DNA of 64,000 nt from JAADHX01 sp964569385 (GTDB taxonomy: Bacteria > Actinomycetota > Acidimicrobiia > Acidimicrobiales > Poriferisodalaceae): NCBI GenBank assembly GCA_964569385.1, contig CAZMUM010000001.1, positions 112,750 through 176,749 of the forward strand, in the 5' to 3' direction. A program made the position numbers and the translations under genes. Shown in pieces: positions 48,722-57,109 of this stretch. Every line of letters begins with the position of its first letter. Within the stretch, counting starts at the first letter, position 1. A model generated the notes under the pieces. That model was not told the origin of the DNA. It searched no databases and worked only from the letters and a program-made list of their open reading frames with translations.

Positions 48722-50614
48722 ATGTCAACTGCCCCAAGTACCAGCGAGTCCATCCGTGTTCCGTTGTCGCGCCTGCTTTGGGAGCGACAAGGTTTGGTTC
48801 GTGTAGTCAGCTCTTTCGCTATCGCCAGCACGCTCGTGTACCTCGGCTGGCGGGTGATAACCACCAGCGGCGAGTCGGCGCTGTGGCTGTTCGTCGCCCT
48901 GTTTGCCCTTGAATCGTGGACACTGATGCGGCTAGTGGTCGATGTTCGCGTTCTATGGACGGTGCCCAAAACCACCAGACCCGAACTGCGCGAGGTCCTG
49001 AGCGTCGACATCGTGGTCACGACGTTCCATGAGCCGGTGCAGGTGGTCAGAGCAACACTGCTCGGCTGCAACGCGGTGTCTTATCCGCACAATACGCTCC
49101 TAGTCGATGACAGCGGCCGAGCCGAGATGCGCGATCTCGCGGCTGAGCTTGGTGCTAGTTACCTTCACCGCGAAGACACGGCCGGCGCTCGTGCTGGTGC
49201 CTTGAACCACGCGATCAATAGCTCAACGGCAGAGTTGCTGTTCATGCTCGAGGCCGACCAGGTACCCCTCCCAGACGCTCTTCACGCCATAGCGGGCTAT
49301 TTCCACGACAGCCGCGTTGCCATTGTCCAGACTCCGATGGAGTATCTGAACCGCGATTCGATCCTCCATTCGTCGCCGAACCGCCATGAGCGCAGCTATG
49401 CCAACGAAGTGCTTGGACCAGCCCGTGGCCATCTCGGTGGCGCGCTCTGGGAAGGCTCAGCAAGCCTGGTTCGTCGAGTCGCATTGGCATCGGTTGGCGG
49501 CGTCGCCACGAACTCGACCACCGGCGAGCTTCAAACCACGGTGAGGTTGCACTCCCTCGGCTGGTCGACTCGGTACCACTCCGAACCGATCGTTCAGGGC
49601 TTGGCGCCTCACAACTTGCCGGCTTTCCTTCGCCAGCGCGAACGTTGGGCTCGAGGCCATGTCGGAGTGATGCGCACCGAGGACCACCCACTTACTGCTC
49701 ACGGGTTGGTACGCGAGCAACGTTGGTGCTTTACACAACTCCTGCTCGACTACATCCAGGCCGTAGTTGATCTCGGCTACTTCTTGGTCTTGGTCGTGGT
49801 TCTGTGGACCGGGTTGGTCCCTCTCAACGCCTCGGTTCTTGGCCTAGCCATGTTCTGGGCTCCAGCATTCATCGCCCGATCGGTTGCCGCGATTGCGCTG
49901 TCAAGAGGACGACTGCGATTCGGTGAAACCGCGGCGCGACGTATGTTGATGTTCGAGATCCATCTCAAGGCTGTGCTGACCGCCCTACTCGGTATCCATA
50001 AACGATTTACGCCGGTAGAAAAGACCGGTGTCGACGAGGGTGGTCTTGATGTCATCGAGCACCTGAAGCTACTGACGGCGATGACCCTTGTTCTCGAGGT
50101 TGTGCTTGGGGCCAGGATGCTCGACGCCCTCATCGGCTGGCCCTTGTCATCAATGCAAGGACTAGTACTCATTGCGTCGGCACTAATCGGCGCATCCATC
50201 TTGTGGCTGGCTCTACAGGTCCTTGGCGTGTTTGTCCGACGCCGTCAGCACCGGTCTTTCTATAGGGTCGACACCGATCTTGGCGGTTATGCCGACGGCC
50301 AACTTGTGAAGATCCGCGACCTCACCCCTGCGGGTGCAGGGTTGGTTACAACCGCGTTGTTAGTTCCAGGCAGCCGGGTCCACCTACGCCTCCGCCTGCC
50401 CGATGCTCGGGGCGGAGCGAGCACGCTTGACCTTCAGGCAGTAGTCCGGAATCAGACTTCGAATAAGGAGGGCAGTCGTTTTAGAGTTGGTTGCCGGTTT
50501 ATCGGTCTGAGCAACGACGAGGTCAACCAGATCACCGAGTACGCATCAGTTGTTCGGCCATACCAACTGCTCCGCGGCACCACTGATTCGGTCAGCCACA
50601 TCTCAAACGCGTAG
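48722..50614 (+). CDS. Cellulose-synthase-like family 2 glycosyltransferase with C-terminal PilZ domain
   Basis: 630 residues. Two N-terminal membrane helices, then the GT-A domain: 'DIVVTTFHEP', 'TLLVDDSGR' (D, D), 'LFMLEADQVPLPDA' (D-x-D-like), 'TTGELQTTVRLHSLGW' (TED position) and 'FLRQRERWARGHVG' (Q-x-x-R-W). Four further membrane helices follow. The C-terminal 110 residues are a PilZ domain: 'RRRQHRSFYRVDTDLGG' (R-x-x-x-R region) and 'IRDLTPAGAGLV' (D-x-S/T-x-x-G). This is BcsA-like architecture, so a beta-linked exopolysaccharide controlled by c-di-GMP is expected. No BcsB, BcsC or BcsZ genes are adjacent. Confidence 0.92.
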   Translation: MSTAPSTSESIRVPLSRLLWERQGLVRVVSSFAIASTLVYLGWRVITTSGESALWLFVALFALESWTLMRLVVDVRVLWTVPKTTRPELREVLSVDIVVTTFHEPVQVVRATLLGCNAVSYPHNTLLVDDSGRAEMRDLAAELGASYLHREDTAGARAGALNHAINSSTAELLFMLEADQVPLPDALHAIAGYFHDSRVAIVQTPMEYLNRDSILHSSPNRHERSYANEVLGPARGHLGGALWEGSASLVRRVALASVGGVATNSTTGELQTTVRLHSLGWSTRYHSEPIVQGLAPHNLPAFLRQRERWARGHVGVMRTEDHPLTAHGLVREQRWCFTQLLLDYIQAVVDLGYFLVLVVVLWTGLVPLNASVLGLAMFWAPAFIARSVAAIALSRGRLRFGETAARRMLMFEIHLKAVLTALLGIHKRFTPVEKTGVDEGGLDVIEHLKLLTAMTLVLEVVLGARMLDALIGWPLSSMQGLVLIASALIGASILWLALQVLGVFVRRRQHRSFYRVDTDLGGYADGQLVKIRDLTPAGAGLVTTALLVPGSRVHLRLRLPDARGGASTLDLQAVVRNQTSNKEGSRFRVGCRFIGLSNDEVNQITEYASVVRPYQLLRGTTDSVSHISNA

Positions 50615-50682
50615 TAGCCAACTGCCCAGTTCTGTAACCAGCGGCTCGCCGCCAAGGCAGGGCACCGCAGCGTTGCGAGGGC

Positions 50683-51528
50683 TCAGACCGTCGGGTCTGG
50701 CCAGTCAATCGCGAGGGACGCTTGGTACACCATTCGTTTTGGTGCCGACAGTGTCGCCATTGTTTCAGCAACACCAGATCGACGGTCGCTACCAGCGTTT
50801 GCCAATTTCTCAAGATGCTCGGTCACAGCCTCGACCGTTGCTGGCTCTGGCGGTGGGGCGGGGCCGATGACGATCACGATCTCGCCCTTCACGACCTCGC
50901 CGAAATGAGCCGCTAGCTCAGAAAACGTTCCGCGGAACGTTTCTTCGTGAAGTTTAGTCAGCTCGCGACTGACCGAAGCCATGCGGCGATCGCCGAACAG
51001 TTCAGCAAATTCAACGAGTGTGGCGCCGAGGCGCCGAGGCGATTCGTAGATCACTACGGTGCGAGGTTCAGCAACTAGACCACTGAGAATCTCTCGCCTC
51101 GCCCGGCCCTTGCGAGGCAAGAAACCCTCGACCACGAATCGCTCGGTTGGCAGTCCTGAAGCAACCAGCGCAGCCAACGCAGCCGATGGGCCGGGCAGCG
51201 GTACCACCTCGAACCCGGCCGCAATAACGGCGGCAACAAGCAAAGTACCTGGATCGCTAACACCAGGCGTCCCGGCATCGCTGACAACAGCTACGTCGTG
51301 ACCAGCCCCCAACAACTCAATCACCTTCGTCGACGCCCTCCCTTCGGTGTGGGCATCTGAGCGGATGAGCTGGTTTGGCCTCGCGCCGATATGTCGAAGC
51401 AGCCGGCCTGAATGGCGGGTGTCCTCACAAGCGACAGCTTCGACAGTCGACAAAATGCGAACAGCACGGGTGGTGATGTCGCCGAGGTTTCCAATTGGCG
51501 TGGCGACGACATAGAGCTTGCCCGTCAT
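50683..51528 (-). CDS. rsmI: 16S rRNA (cytidine1402-2'-O)-methyltransferase
   Basis: 281 residues from ATG 51528 ('MTGKLYVVATPIGNLGDIT'). Tetrapyrrole-methylase fold: 'VVSDAGTPGVSDPGTLLV', 'PLPGPSAALAALVASGLP', 'RTVVIYESPRRLGATLV', 'KGEIVIVIG'. It 2'-O-methylates C1402 of 16S rRNA. Its start overlaps the DUF192 gene stop by four bases. It forms an operon with ychF-DUF192. Confidence 0.96.
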   Translation of the reverse strand: MTGKLYVVATPIGNLGDITTRAVRILSTVEAVACEDTRHSGRLLRHIGARPNQLIRSDAHTEGRASTKVIELLGAGHDVAVVSDAGTPGVSDPGTLLVAAVIAAGFEVVPLPGPSAALAALVASGLPTERFVVEGFLPRKGRARREILSGLVAEPRTVVIYESPRRLGATLVEFAELFGDRRMASVSRELTKLHEETFRGTFSELAAHFGEVVKGEIVIVIGPAPPPEPATVEAVTEHLEKLANAGSDRRSGVAETMATLSAPKRMVYQASLAIDWPDPTV

Positions 51529-51854
51529 TGGCGGAACTCGACGATGTCGCCTTCTTGAACTTGCCACTTGGCAAACGCGCCGCGGCGGGCTTCGACGACG
51601 GCCGAGACGCCGCGACGGGGACGCACAACTCTGCGCCGTGGAAGGGGTCGTATAGCTACTACCCGACCAGATGAGTCGACTAGAGCCACATCGAGATCGA
51701 ATCGCATCCCGAAAGAATGAACCGAACGCGCTGGCGAAATGAGGAAGGCTCCATCGAGACTGTCTCGCCCAAGAAGCCCGCGGCGCCGGGCGGATCGGCT
51801 GTCGGCGATCTCAAGGCTGGCGACAACGTGACCCTCTTTAACCAACCATGCCAT
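51525..51854 (-). CDS. DUF192 family small protein
   Basis: 109 residues. Typical motifs: 'ARRRGLLGRDSLDGAFLISPARSVHSFGMRFDLDVALVDSSGRVV' region (seen as 'GLLGRDSLDGAFL', 'SVHSFGMRFDLDVALVD'), 'VEARRGAFAKWQVQEGDIVE'. DUF192 proteins are small beta-barrel proteins, sometimes secreted, of unproven function. This one has no signal peptide. It is cotranscribed with rsmI. Confidence 0.93.
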   Translation of the reverse strand: MAWLVKEGHVVASLEIADSRSARRRGLLGRDSLDGAFLISPARSVHSFGMRFDLDVALVDSSGRVVAIRPLPRRRVVRPRRGVSAVVEARRGAFAKWQVQEGDIVEFRQ

Positions 51855-51868
51855 GGGCCACTACTCGC

Positions 51869-52954
51869 TCAGACGTTGAACCGGAACTCGACTACGTCGC
51901 CGTCTTCGACGATGTAGTCCTTACCTTCTAGCCGCATTTTGCCGGCGTCTCTAGCCGCCGACCACGAACCGAGGTTGAGCAGCTCATCCCATCGAATGAT
52001 CTCGGCCCGAATAAACCCACGCTCGAAGTCGGTGTGGATACGTCCCGCACACTGCGGAGCGGTCGACCCAGCGTGGAAAGTCCACGCTCTTGATTCCTTC
52101 TCGCCAGTCGTCAGAAATGTGCGCAGACCTAACGCCTGGTAGGCAACCCGAACAAACCTGGGCAACGCACCTTCACCAAGACCTAAACCCTCGAGCATCT
52201 CCTGGCGCTCGTCGGGCTCGAGCATCGCGGCCTCAGCCTCAAGTTGAACACTTATCGGCAAGATGTCGGCTTGTCCGGCGAACTCGGCACCGACGCGGGC
52301 CGCAATCGCGTCGCCTTCATCGAGTTGGTCCTCCCCGATGTTGACCAAAACCATCACTGGTTTGTTGGTAAGCAGCTGATGGGTCTTCAGCGCAGCCCGG
52401 CGATCAGCAGACATATCGGACCGAAAGATCGGAGTTCCCTCGCTCAACAAGTCGAGGGCTACTCCTAGTGCGTCGACTTCGGCCAGCAAATCGGCGTCGC
52501 GAGGGTCGGCCTTCAAGGCCTTTCGGCGTCGGTCGATACGTGACTCGACCGATTCGAGGTCGGCCAGAGTCAACTCAATCTCGACAATGCGCAGATGTTC
52601 AATCGGGTCGCTCGGACCGGGAACATCGGTGTCTGGAAAAGCCCTGAGAACCAGAGTGAGAGCGTCTACTTCACGGATTCCGGCTAGAAATTTATTACCA
52701 AGTCCTTCACCCTGTGATGCACCTTCAACAAGCCCACCAATGTCTACAAACTGAGTGGTTGCCGGCACAATCTTGCTCGACTTCGACATCGTCGCCAGTT
52801 GGTCGAGCCTCGGATCGGGAACTTTCGCAACCCCAACGTTGGGGTCGGTAGTGGCGAACGCGTACGGCGCCGCCAGCGCTCCCCCGCCCGCAAGTGCGTT
52901 GAACAGTGATGACTTGCCCGCATTGGGCAGTCCGACAAACCCGAATCGTTCCAT
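51869..52954 (-). CDS. ychF: Ribosome-binding ATPase YchF (Obg/OLA1 family)
   Basis: 361 residues from ATG 52954 ('MERFGFVGLPNAGKSSLFN'). P-loop 'GLPNAGKSSLF', 'VPATTQFVDIGGLVEGASQGEGLGNKFL' (G3-like), 'KPVMVLVNIGEDQ' in place of NKxD (typical ATP preference), and the C-terminal TGS domain 'ESRAWTFHAGSTAPQCAGRIHTDF'-type ('AWTFHAGSTAPQCAG', 'DYIVEDGDVVEFRFNV'). The 176 extra residues in the longer frame to 53482 are shadow of the bL37 and VOC genes on the other strand. Confidence 0.97.
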   Translation of the reverse strand: MERFGFVGLPNAGKSSLFNALAGGGALAAPYAFATTDPNVGVAKVPDPRLDQLATMSKSSKIVPATTQFVDIGGLVEGASQGEGLGNKFLAGIREVDALTLVLRAFPDTDVPGPSDPIEHLRIVEIELTLADLESVESRIDRRRKALKADPRDADLLAEVDALGVALDLLSEGTPIFRSDMSADRRAALKTHQLLTNKPVMVLVNIGEDQLDEGDAIAARVGAEFAGQADILPISVQLEAEAAMLEPDERQEMLEGLGLGEGALPRFVRVAYQALGLRTFLTTGEKESRAWTFHAGSTAPQCAGRIHTDFERGFIRAEIIRWDELLNLGSWSAARDAGKMRLEGKDYIVEDGDVVEFRFNV

Positions 52955-53101
52955 TTCGCCGCCGACTGTATCGCGACTGGCCGTCCCCGCGACCTTTACC
53001 GCGGCCTGATCGCCCACAGAGCTGTTGCGCACCAGCAGCCGGGACTTGATCCGGCCTCCGGGTTTCGCAAGTTGCGGTTCTCCGGTACCCTTTCGAACCT
53101 T

Positions 53102-53188
53102 ATGAGTAAGAAGACGAAGAAGCGCAAGCTTCGGGCCCGCCGCAATAAAGCAAACCACGGCAAGCGCCCGAACGCTGGCCGTAGCTAG
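53102..53188 (+). CDS. bL37-like tiny ribosomal protein
   Basis: 28 residues, rich in Lys/Arg: 'MSKKTKKRKLRARRNKANH' then 'GKRPNAGRS'. The tail 'KANHGKRPNA' matches the mycobacterial/actinobacterial large-subunit protein bL37. It is plus strand, divergent from ychF, and followed 4 bases later by the VOC-like gene. Too short for ordinary gene calling. Confidence 0.9.
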   Translation: MSKKTKKRKLRARRNKANHGKRPNAGRS

Positions 53189-53192
53189 CCCT

Positions 53193-53840
53193 GTGAGCGC
53201 GGCGCAAACGTTGCCGCGCCCAACCCTGCTCGAGTTGTCGATCGCTGGACCGATCGACCCATGGCTCGAACTGGGATTCACCAGCGACCCCGACACCAAC
53301 TCAATTCGCATAGGTACCACCAGGCTGCGATTCGATGACCCTGGCGCGCCTCCGGCGATCGTCGCTTGGTCCCTCAACCCCGACCCAGGCGTTGTCGACG
53401 GGCTCAAGAGTTCGTCCGTTGACATCGAGTCGCCAAACGACGACCGAGAGCCCCAACGCCACGCCAACAGCGCCACAATCATCGATCACGTCGTGGTTAT
53501 GACACCCGACATCGACCGAACCGATAAAGAGCTTGCCCTTGCTGGGTTCGACCGACGCCGCGTCCGCCAAGCGGGCACGATAGAACGACCATTGTGGCAG
53601 TCGTTCTATCGGCTTGGTGAAGTAGTGCTCGAGGTAGTTGGCTCAAGACCGGCCCGAGACCAAGGCCCTGCATCTTTCTGGGGCCTCGTTGTTGTGGTCG
53701 AGGACCTCGAAAAGATGGCCTCGGCTGGTCGGATCGGGCGCATCAAAGCTGCCGTGCAACCGGGTCGCCGCATCGCCACCGTCGAAAAGTCAGCCAGGCT
53801 TGGCATCCCGACGGCGTTCATGAACCCAGAAGTGCGTTAG
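53193..53840 (+). CDS. Glyoxalase/VOC-like protein
   Basis: 215 residues from GTG 53193. The second half is VOC-like: 'IIDHVVVMTPDIDRTDKELALAGFDRRRVRQA', 'QSFYRLGEVVLEVVG', 'SFWGLVVVVEDLEKMASAG', 'ARLGIPTAFMNPEV'. The first half is a diverged second module. Metal ligands are partly present (H of 'DHVVV', E of 'LEVVG'). The substrate is unknown. It overlaps the next gene by one base (TAGTG) and follows the bL37 gene closely. Confidence 0.8.
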   Translation: MSAAQTLPRPTLLELSIAGPIDPWLELGFTSDPDTNSIRIGTTRLRFDDPGAPPAIVAWSLNPDPGVVDGLKSSSVDIESPNDDREPQRHANSATIIDHVVVMTPDIDRTDKELALAGFDRRRVRQAGTIERPLWQSFYRLGEVVLEVVGSRPARDQGPASFWGLVVVVEDLEKMASAGRIGRIKAAVQPGRRIATVEKSARLGIPTAFMNPEVR

Positions 53841-54439
53841 TGCTCGACCATGTATTCACAGATGCCATCGGGGCAATCAGAGATGCCCTAGAGACGGCGC
53901 TTCTCGAACGCCAGGCCTTCGAAGAGCGCTTTCAAGTCGACGTGCTGCTTGGTGACACAACGTGGGAAACGACCTACAGCCTTCCAGGCGAAGGGATCGA
54001 ACCCCATGTTCAGGTCGACATCACGATGATGTGGGCAACTTGGGCCCAAACTGCCTATCGGTCGTGGTACCTGAGCGAAGTTGTCGATGAACCACCTCGC
54101 ATAGCGATAAGCCTCTCATTTCGGCTCCAACGAATGACGAACCGACTCGACCCTGACCGCGTCGTGACGGTACTACCGCAGCAATCGGTCGATGTCGGCG
54201 CCGCTCCGCTTCGGCGACAGACTTCCAGAATCGAACTCGAGTTCGACCTGGATCAGGCCGAACTCGGCTGGTCCATCGAAGTGAATTACCAGGGCGAATA
54301 TGAGCTCCCAGAAAACGTCTTGGCCGACGGTTCAGAACTCGATGAACAACTGAGCGATCTTGGCGGCTGGATCTCGTCGATGCTTATCCGGCTCGGCGAC
54401 ATCGGCGTCGAACATCTACCGCCGAGTCTGGACCACTAG
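53840..54439 (+). CDS. Unknown acidic protein
   Basis: 199 residues, GTG start overlapping the VOC stop. Not recognised. Acidic, rich in beta strands: 'ERFQVDVLLGDTTWETTYSLPGEGIEPHVQVDITMMW' pattern (seen as 'QVDVLLGDTTWETTYSLPGE'), 'RIELEFDLDQAELGWSIEVNYQG', 'LIRLGDIGVEHLPPSL'. No signal peptide, metal motif or transmembrane helix. Cotranscription with the VOC gene is the only functional hint. Its stop overlaps that of the convergent SGNH gene. Confidence 0.8.
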   Translation: MLDHVFTDAIGAIRDALETALLERQAFEERFQVDVLLGDTTWETTYSLPGEGIEPHVQVDITMMWATWAQTAYRSWYLSEVVDEPPRIAISLSFRLQRMTNRLDPDRVVTVLPQQSVDVGAAPLRRQTSRIELEFDLDQAELGWSIEVNYQGEYELPENVLADGSELDEQLSDLGGWISSMLIRLGDIGVEHLPPSLDH

Positions 54440-55644
54440 CCCTCGTTGTTCGAGATTGGGTATGGCGAGCCGTCGTCCATCTTGGCTGCGACGAACTCAA
54501 GTATCTGCTCTGCTAACCAGTCTCCGGCAGCAGGCGTGTAGTGGACGCCATCTTGGGCTCTCACCAACGTGCGATTGCCGTCGGCGTCAGAAAGAACTTC
54601 GGCAAAACCACCCTCTGGCCCCGTGAACATTGCCTCGGCATCGAGGTAGTCGATGTGGTTCCAACGCGAAGCTGTGTCGCGAAGTATTTCATTGACCACC
54701 GGAACAATCACCTGAATATTGTCTGGCGTTACCGGCGGCAAACCGATCCAAACAACTTGAGGGCCACCGGCAAGCGCCGCGGCGACGGCTTCGACTCTTG
54801 CTGCATACCGAGTACGCCACTCGTCGGTGCCCACCGGCGCATCGCCACCGATTGGCTGGGCGTCGTTACCGCCGAAGGTAAGCACCACGATCTCGTGATC
54901 GGCTAGCACAACCTCGGTTTGGATTCGATCGAGCCAGTCGAAGTACCAGTCGGCAACTAGTCCTGTCGAGATGCGAGTGTCGGCACGAACATCGAGCAGT
55001 GCCCCTGCCCGCTCGAGACCAACCCTGGGCGCGTCAGACAAGGAGTCGCCGCCGACGTATACACGAAGCGGCTCTTCGGCCGTTGGAATTCGTACCGGGT
55101 ACCGGGCTCGTAGCTCGCCTTCGACTAGAGCAAGCTCGACCTCCGCGGGTGCACCCGGAAAATCAGCGGCGTCGAATGACGGCAACGCCGCCGAAGCAGG
55201 AACGAACGTGGCCGGGGTCGTTACAGATGTGGTCGTGACGGGAGCGCTCGTCGAGGTTGTGCTGGTGGCCGGTAGTGCGGTCGTGCTCGGTGGTGCGGTG
55301 GTGCTCGTGGTCGCTGGCGGGGATATCGCTACAGCGCTATCGACTTCGGTCGGAACGTTGGTAGCGGCTGGAGGTGACTCCTGAAGCTGTGATGCTGGTC
55401 GTTCGTCGGCATTGGTGACAATTGCACTGCTCGCCTCAACATCGATCAGTTCGATCTGAGGTGCTTCATCGCGCCGGGCCACAAGAGCAGTGACACCAAG
55501 GACAACGGCAACAACAAGCGCTACGACGACGGCAAGTCGGACGCGGCGCCGCTGCTCAGTCTTGAGGAAATGACCACCCTCGTCGCGTGGCGGAGATGAC
55601 CACCGGTCGGCCGAGTCACGCCGGTTCAGACGTCGAGTCATCAC
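54436..55644 (-). CDS. Membrane-anchored SGNH hydrolase (DUF459-type)
   Basis: 402 residues. One N-terminal transmembrane helix (about 32-50), a Thr/Pro/Ser-rich linker ('TTSTTAPPSTTALPATS'), then an SGNH domain: block I 'RVYVGGDSLSDAP' (Ser), block III 'VVLTFGGNDAQPIG', block V 'DGVHYTPAAGDWLA' (Asp, His). Outward-facing esterase or acetyltransferase partner. Its stop-start junction with the second SGNH gene is one base overlap (both end/start at 55644), so the two are coupled. Confidence 0.9.
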   Translation of the reverse strand: MMTRRLNRRDSADRWSSPPRDEGGHFLKTEQRRRVRLAVVVALVVAVVLGVTALVARRDEAPQIELIDVEASSAIVTNADERPASQLQESPPAATNVPTEVDSAVAISPPATTSTTAPPSTTALPATSTTSTSAPVTTTSVTTPATFVPASAALPSFDAADFPGAPAEVELALVEGELRARYPVRIPTAEEPLRVYVGGDSLSDAPRVGLERAGALLDVRADTRISTGLVADWYFDWLDRIQTEVVLADHEIVVLTFGGNDAQPIGGDAPVGTDEWRTRYAARVEAVAAALAGGPQVVWIGLPPVTPDNIQVIVPVVNEILRDTASRWNHIDYLDAEAMFTGPEGGFAEVLSDADGNRTLVRAQDGVHYTPAAGDWLAEQILEFVAAKMDDGSPYPISNNEG

Positions 55645-57008
55645 TACCCGTCCGTTCCAGACGATGGGCTGTCGACTGTCACGGTAGAACTGTCAACGGT
55701 CGACGTTGTGGTTGTGGTTGTGGTTGTGGTTGTGGCCGTAGGGTTCGTCAGGTCGATGTCCTCGCCAACTCGGTCGAGGACTACATCGGCGAGTAGATCG
55801 CCACCGGCACGTGACAGATGAGTCCCATCCTGTTGGCGAAGGTTGCGAATCTCGCCACCGAGAGCGGGCAAGAAGGCGTCGTAGGTTCCATCTGCGGCTG
55901 AAAAAAGAGGCACGGTGTCGAGGTAGATGACCTGTTCGAAACGCGCCGATTCTGATTGATAGATGCCATTTAGGGTCTGCATCTTCGCGTCGAAGTCGGC
56001 CGAACGCATCCGTGGTTGACCAACCCAAAGCACAACACGGTCGGATTCGGCCGTGAGCAGGTTCATCACGAAACCAACGCGAGAGGTGTACTCAGCAACC
56101 CATTCGTCGTCGAAGGGTTGGAAAACGCCAGTAGGTAGCTCCATGCCTTGGGCATCGTTAGCTCCGAATATCACGACCATTACCTCGGGGTTGTCCTCAG
56201 CAATGATGTCGGCAAAATACGCGGGCCAGTTGAAGAAGTCCGGGCGAGTTAGTCCAGTCGAAATACGAAAGTCCAATGTCGACTCGATCACTTCGAAATC
56301 GGCCGCTAGTCGTACCAGCGACTGACCGAACACCTGGGCCATCGAATCGCCACCAACCCACAACCTGAGCGGCGTCTCCAAAGATGGAGCGCGGCGAGCT
56401 TGTGTGGTGGTTGTCGTTGTCGTCGACATCGTGGCAGTTGTCGTATTTGGTTCTGGCAATTCAGGCTGGGGTGAGTTCGATGTAGTGGGGACCGTCGAAC
56501 TGTCGGGTCCGGGTCCGAATTCGTCGATAGGACCCGAGCTCGAGGTGATAGCCGCCTCGGGGTCAGCACTCGGCTCGCTTGAGGCAACAACGGTGAAACC
56601 TGCAGAGGCATTGCCGTACTCGCGCCCAAGCGCCTGGTCGGCCAATGAGCGAGCCTCGTTTAACCCGAGCGTGTCGGCGAACGAAGCAACGGGTTTCCAC
56701 AGCGCCAGGGAGATGTCGCGGCCGCGACCAAACTCCTTGAGTTGCGCATCACGAACCAACTGATCGGCGTTCAACACCATGGCAAGCAGCAGAGCCACTA
56801 GACCGGCGAACAAAGCCTTGCCAGCAGGCATCGAGCCTGATTTGGTGGCGTTGTCGGTGCTCGGCTCAGCAGAAAGATCCTGAGCCAAGTCGGGCGATCG
56901 TTCCGAAGGGGTTTCGTGATCTTGGAATCGCCCGATACCGCTCTGATACTGGGGTCCCGCCCGGTGCCCACCAAGCCCTGACGATGTTTGGCGTTCACCA
57001 CGTGACAT
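55644..57008 (-). CDS. Second membrane-anchored SGNH hydrolase (DUF459-type)
   Basis: 454 residues, same plan as its neighbour: helix at about 62-82 ('ALFAGLVALLLAMVLNADQL'), Thr-rich linker, then SGNH blocks 'LWVGGDSMAQVFGQSL', 'VMVVIFGANDAQGM', 'DGTHLSRAGGDLLA'. It ends in a Thr-run tail coded by a gtt/gtg microsatellite at 55698-55740. With the MBOAT protein encoded just upstream it resembles the AlgI plus AlgJ/X pairing for polysaccharide O-acetylation. Confidence 0.9.
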   Translation of the reverse strand: MSRGERQTSSGLGGHRAGPQYQSGIGRFQDHETPSERSPDLAQDLSAEPSTDNATKSGSMPAGKALFAGLVALLLAMVLNADQLVRDAQLKEFGRGRDISLALWKPVASFADTLGLNEARSLADQALGREYGNASAGFTVVASSEPSADPEAAITSSSGPIDEFGPGPDSSTVPTTSNSPQPELPEPNTTTATMSTTTTTTTQARRAPSLETPLRLWVGGDSMAQVFGQSLVRLAADFEVIESTLDFRISTGLTRPDFFNWPAYFADIIAEDNPEVMVVIFGANDAQGMELPTGVFQPFDDEWVAEYTSRVGFVMNLLTAESDRVVLWVGQPRMRSADFDAKMQTLNGIYQSESARFEQVIYLDTVPLFSAADGTYDAFLPALGGEIRNLRQQDGTHLSRAGGDLLADVVLDRVGEDIDLTNPTATTTTTTTTTTSTVDSSTVTVDSPSSGTDG

Positions 57009-57109
57009 GACGATCTGACGCTAGCCGAAACCAAACTACCGATACCGTCGGATGGGGGCCAGAATCCTAGTGTTTTAGGGGTTTTCTGGGATTATCGAGC
57101 CGTTGGGGT

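Noticed and set aside
51869..53482. 537-residue version of YchF
   Set aside because: Extra N-terminal sequence lies over the bL37 and VOC genes; ATG 52954 gives the exact YchF start.
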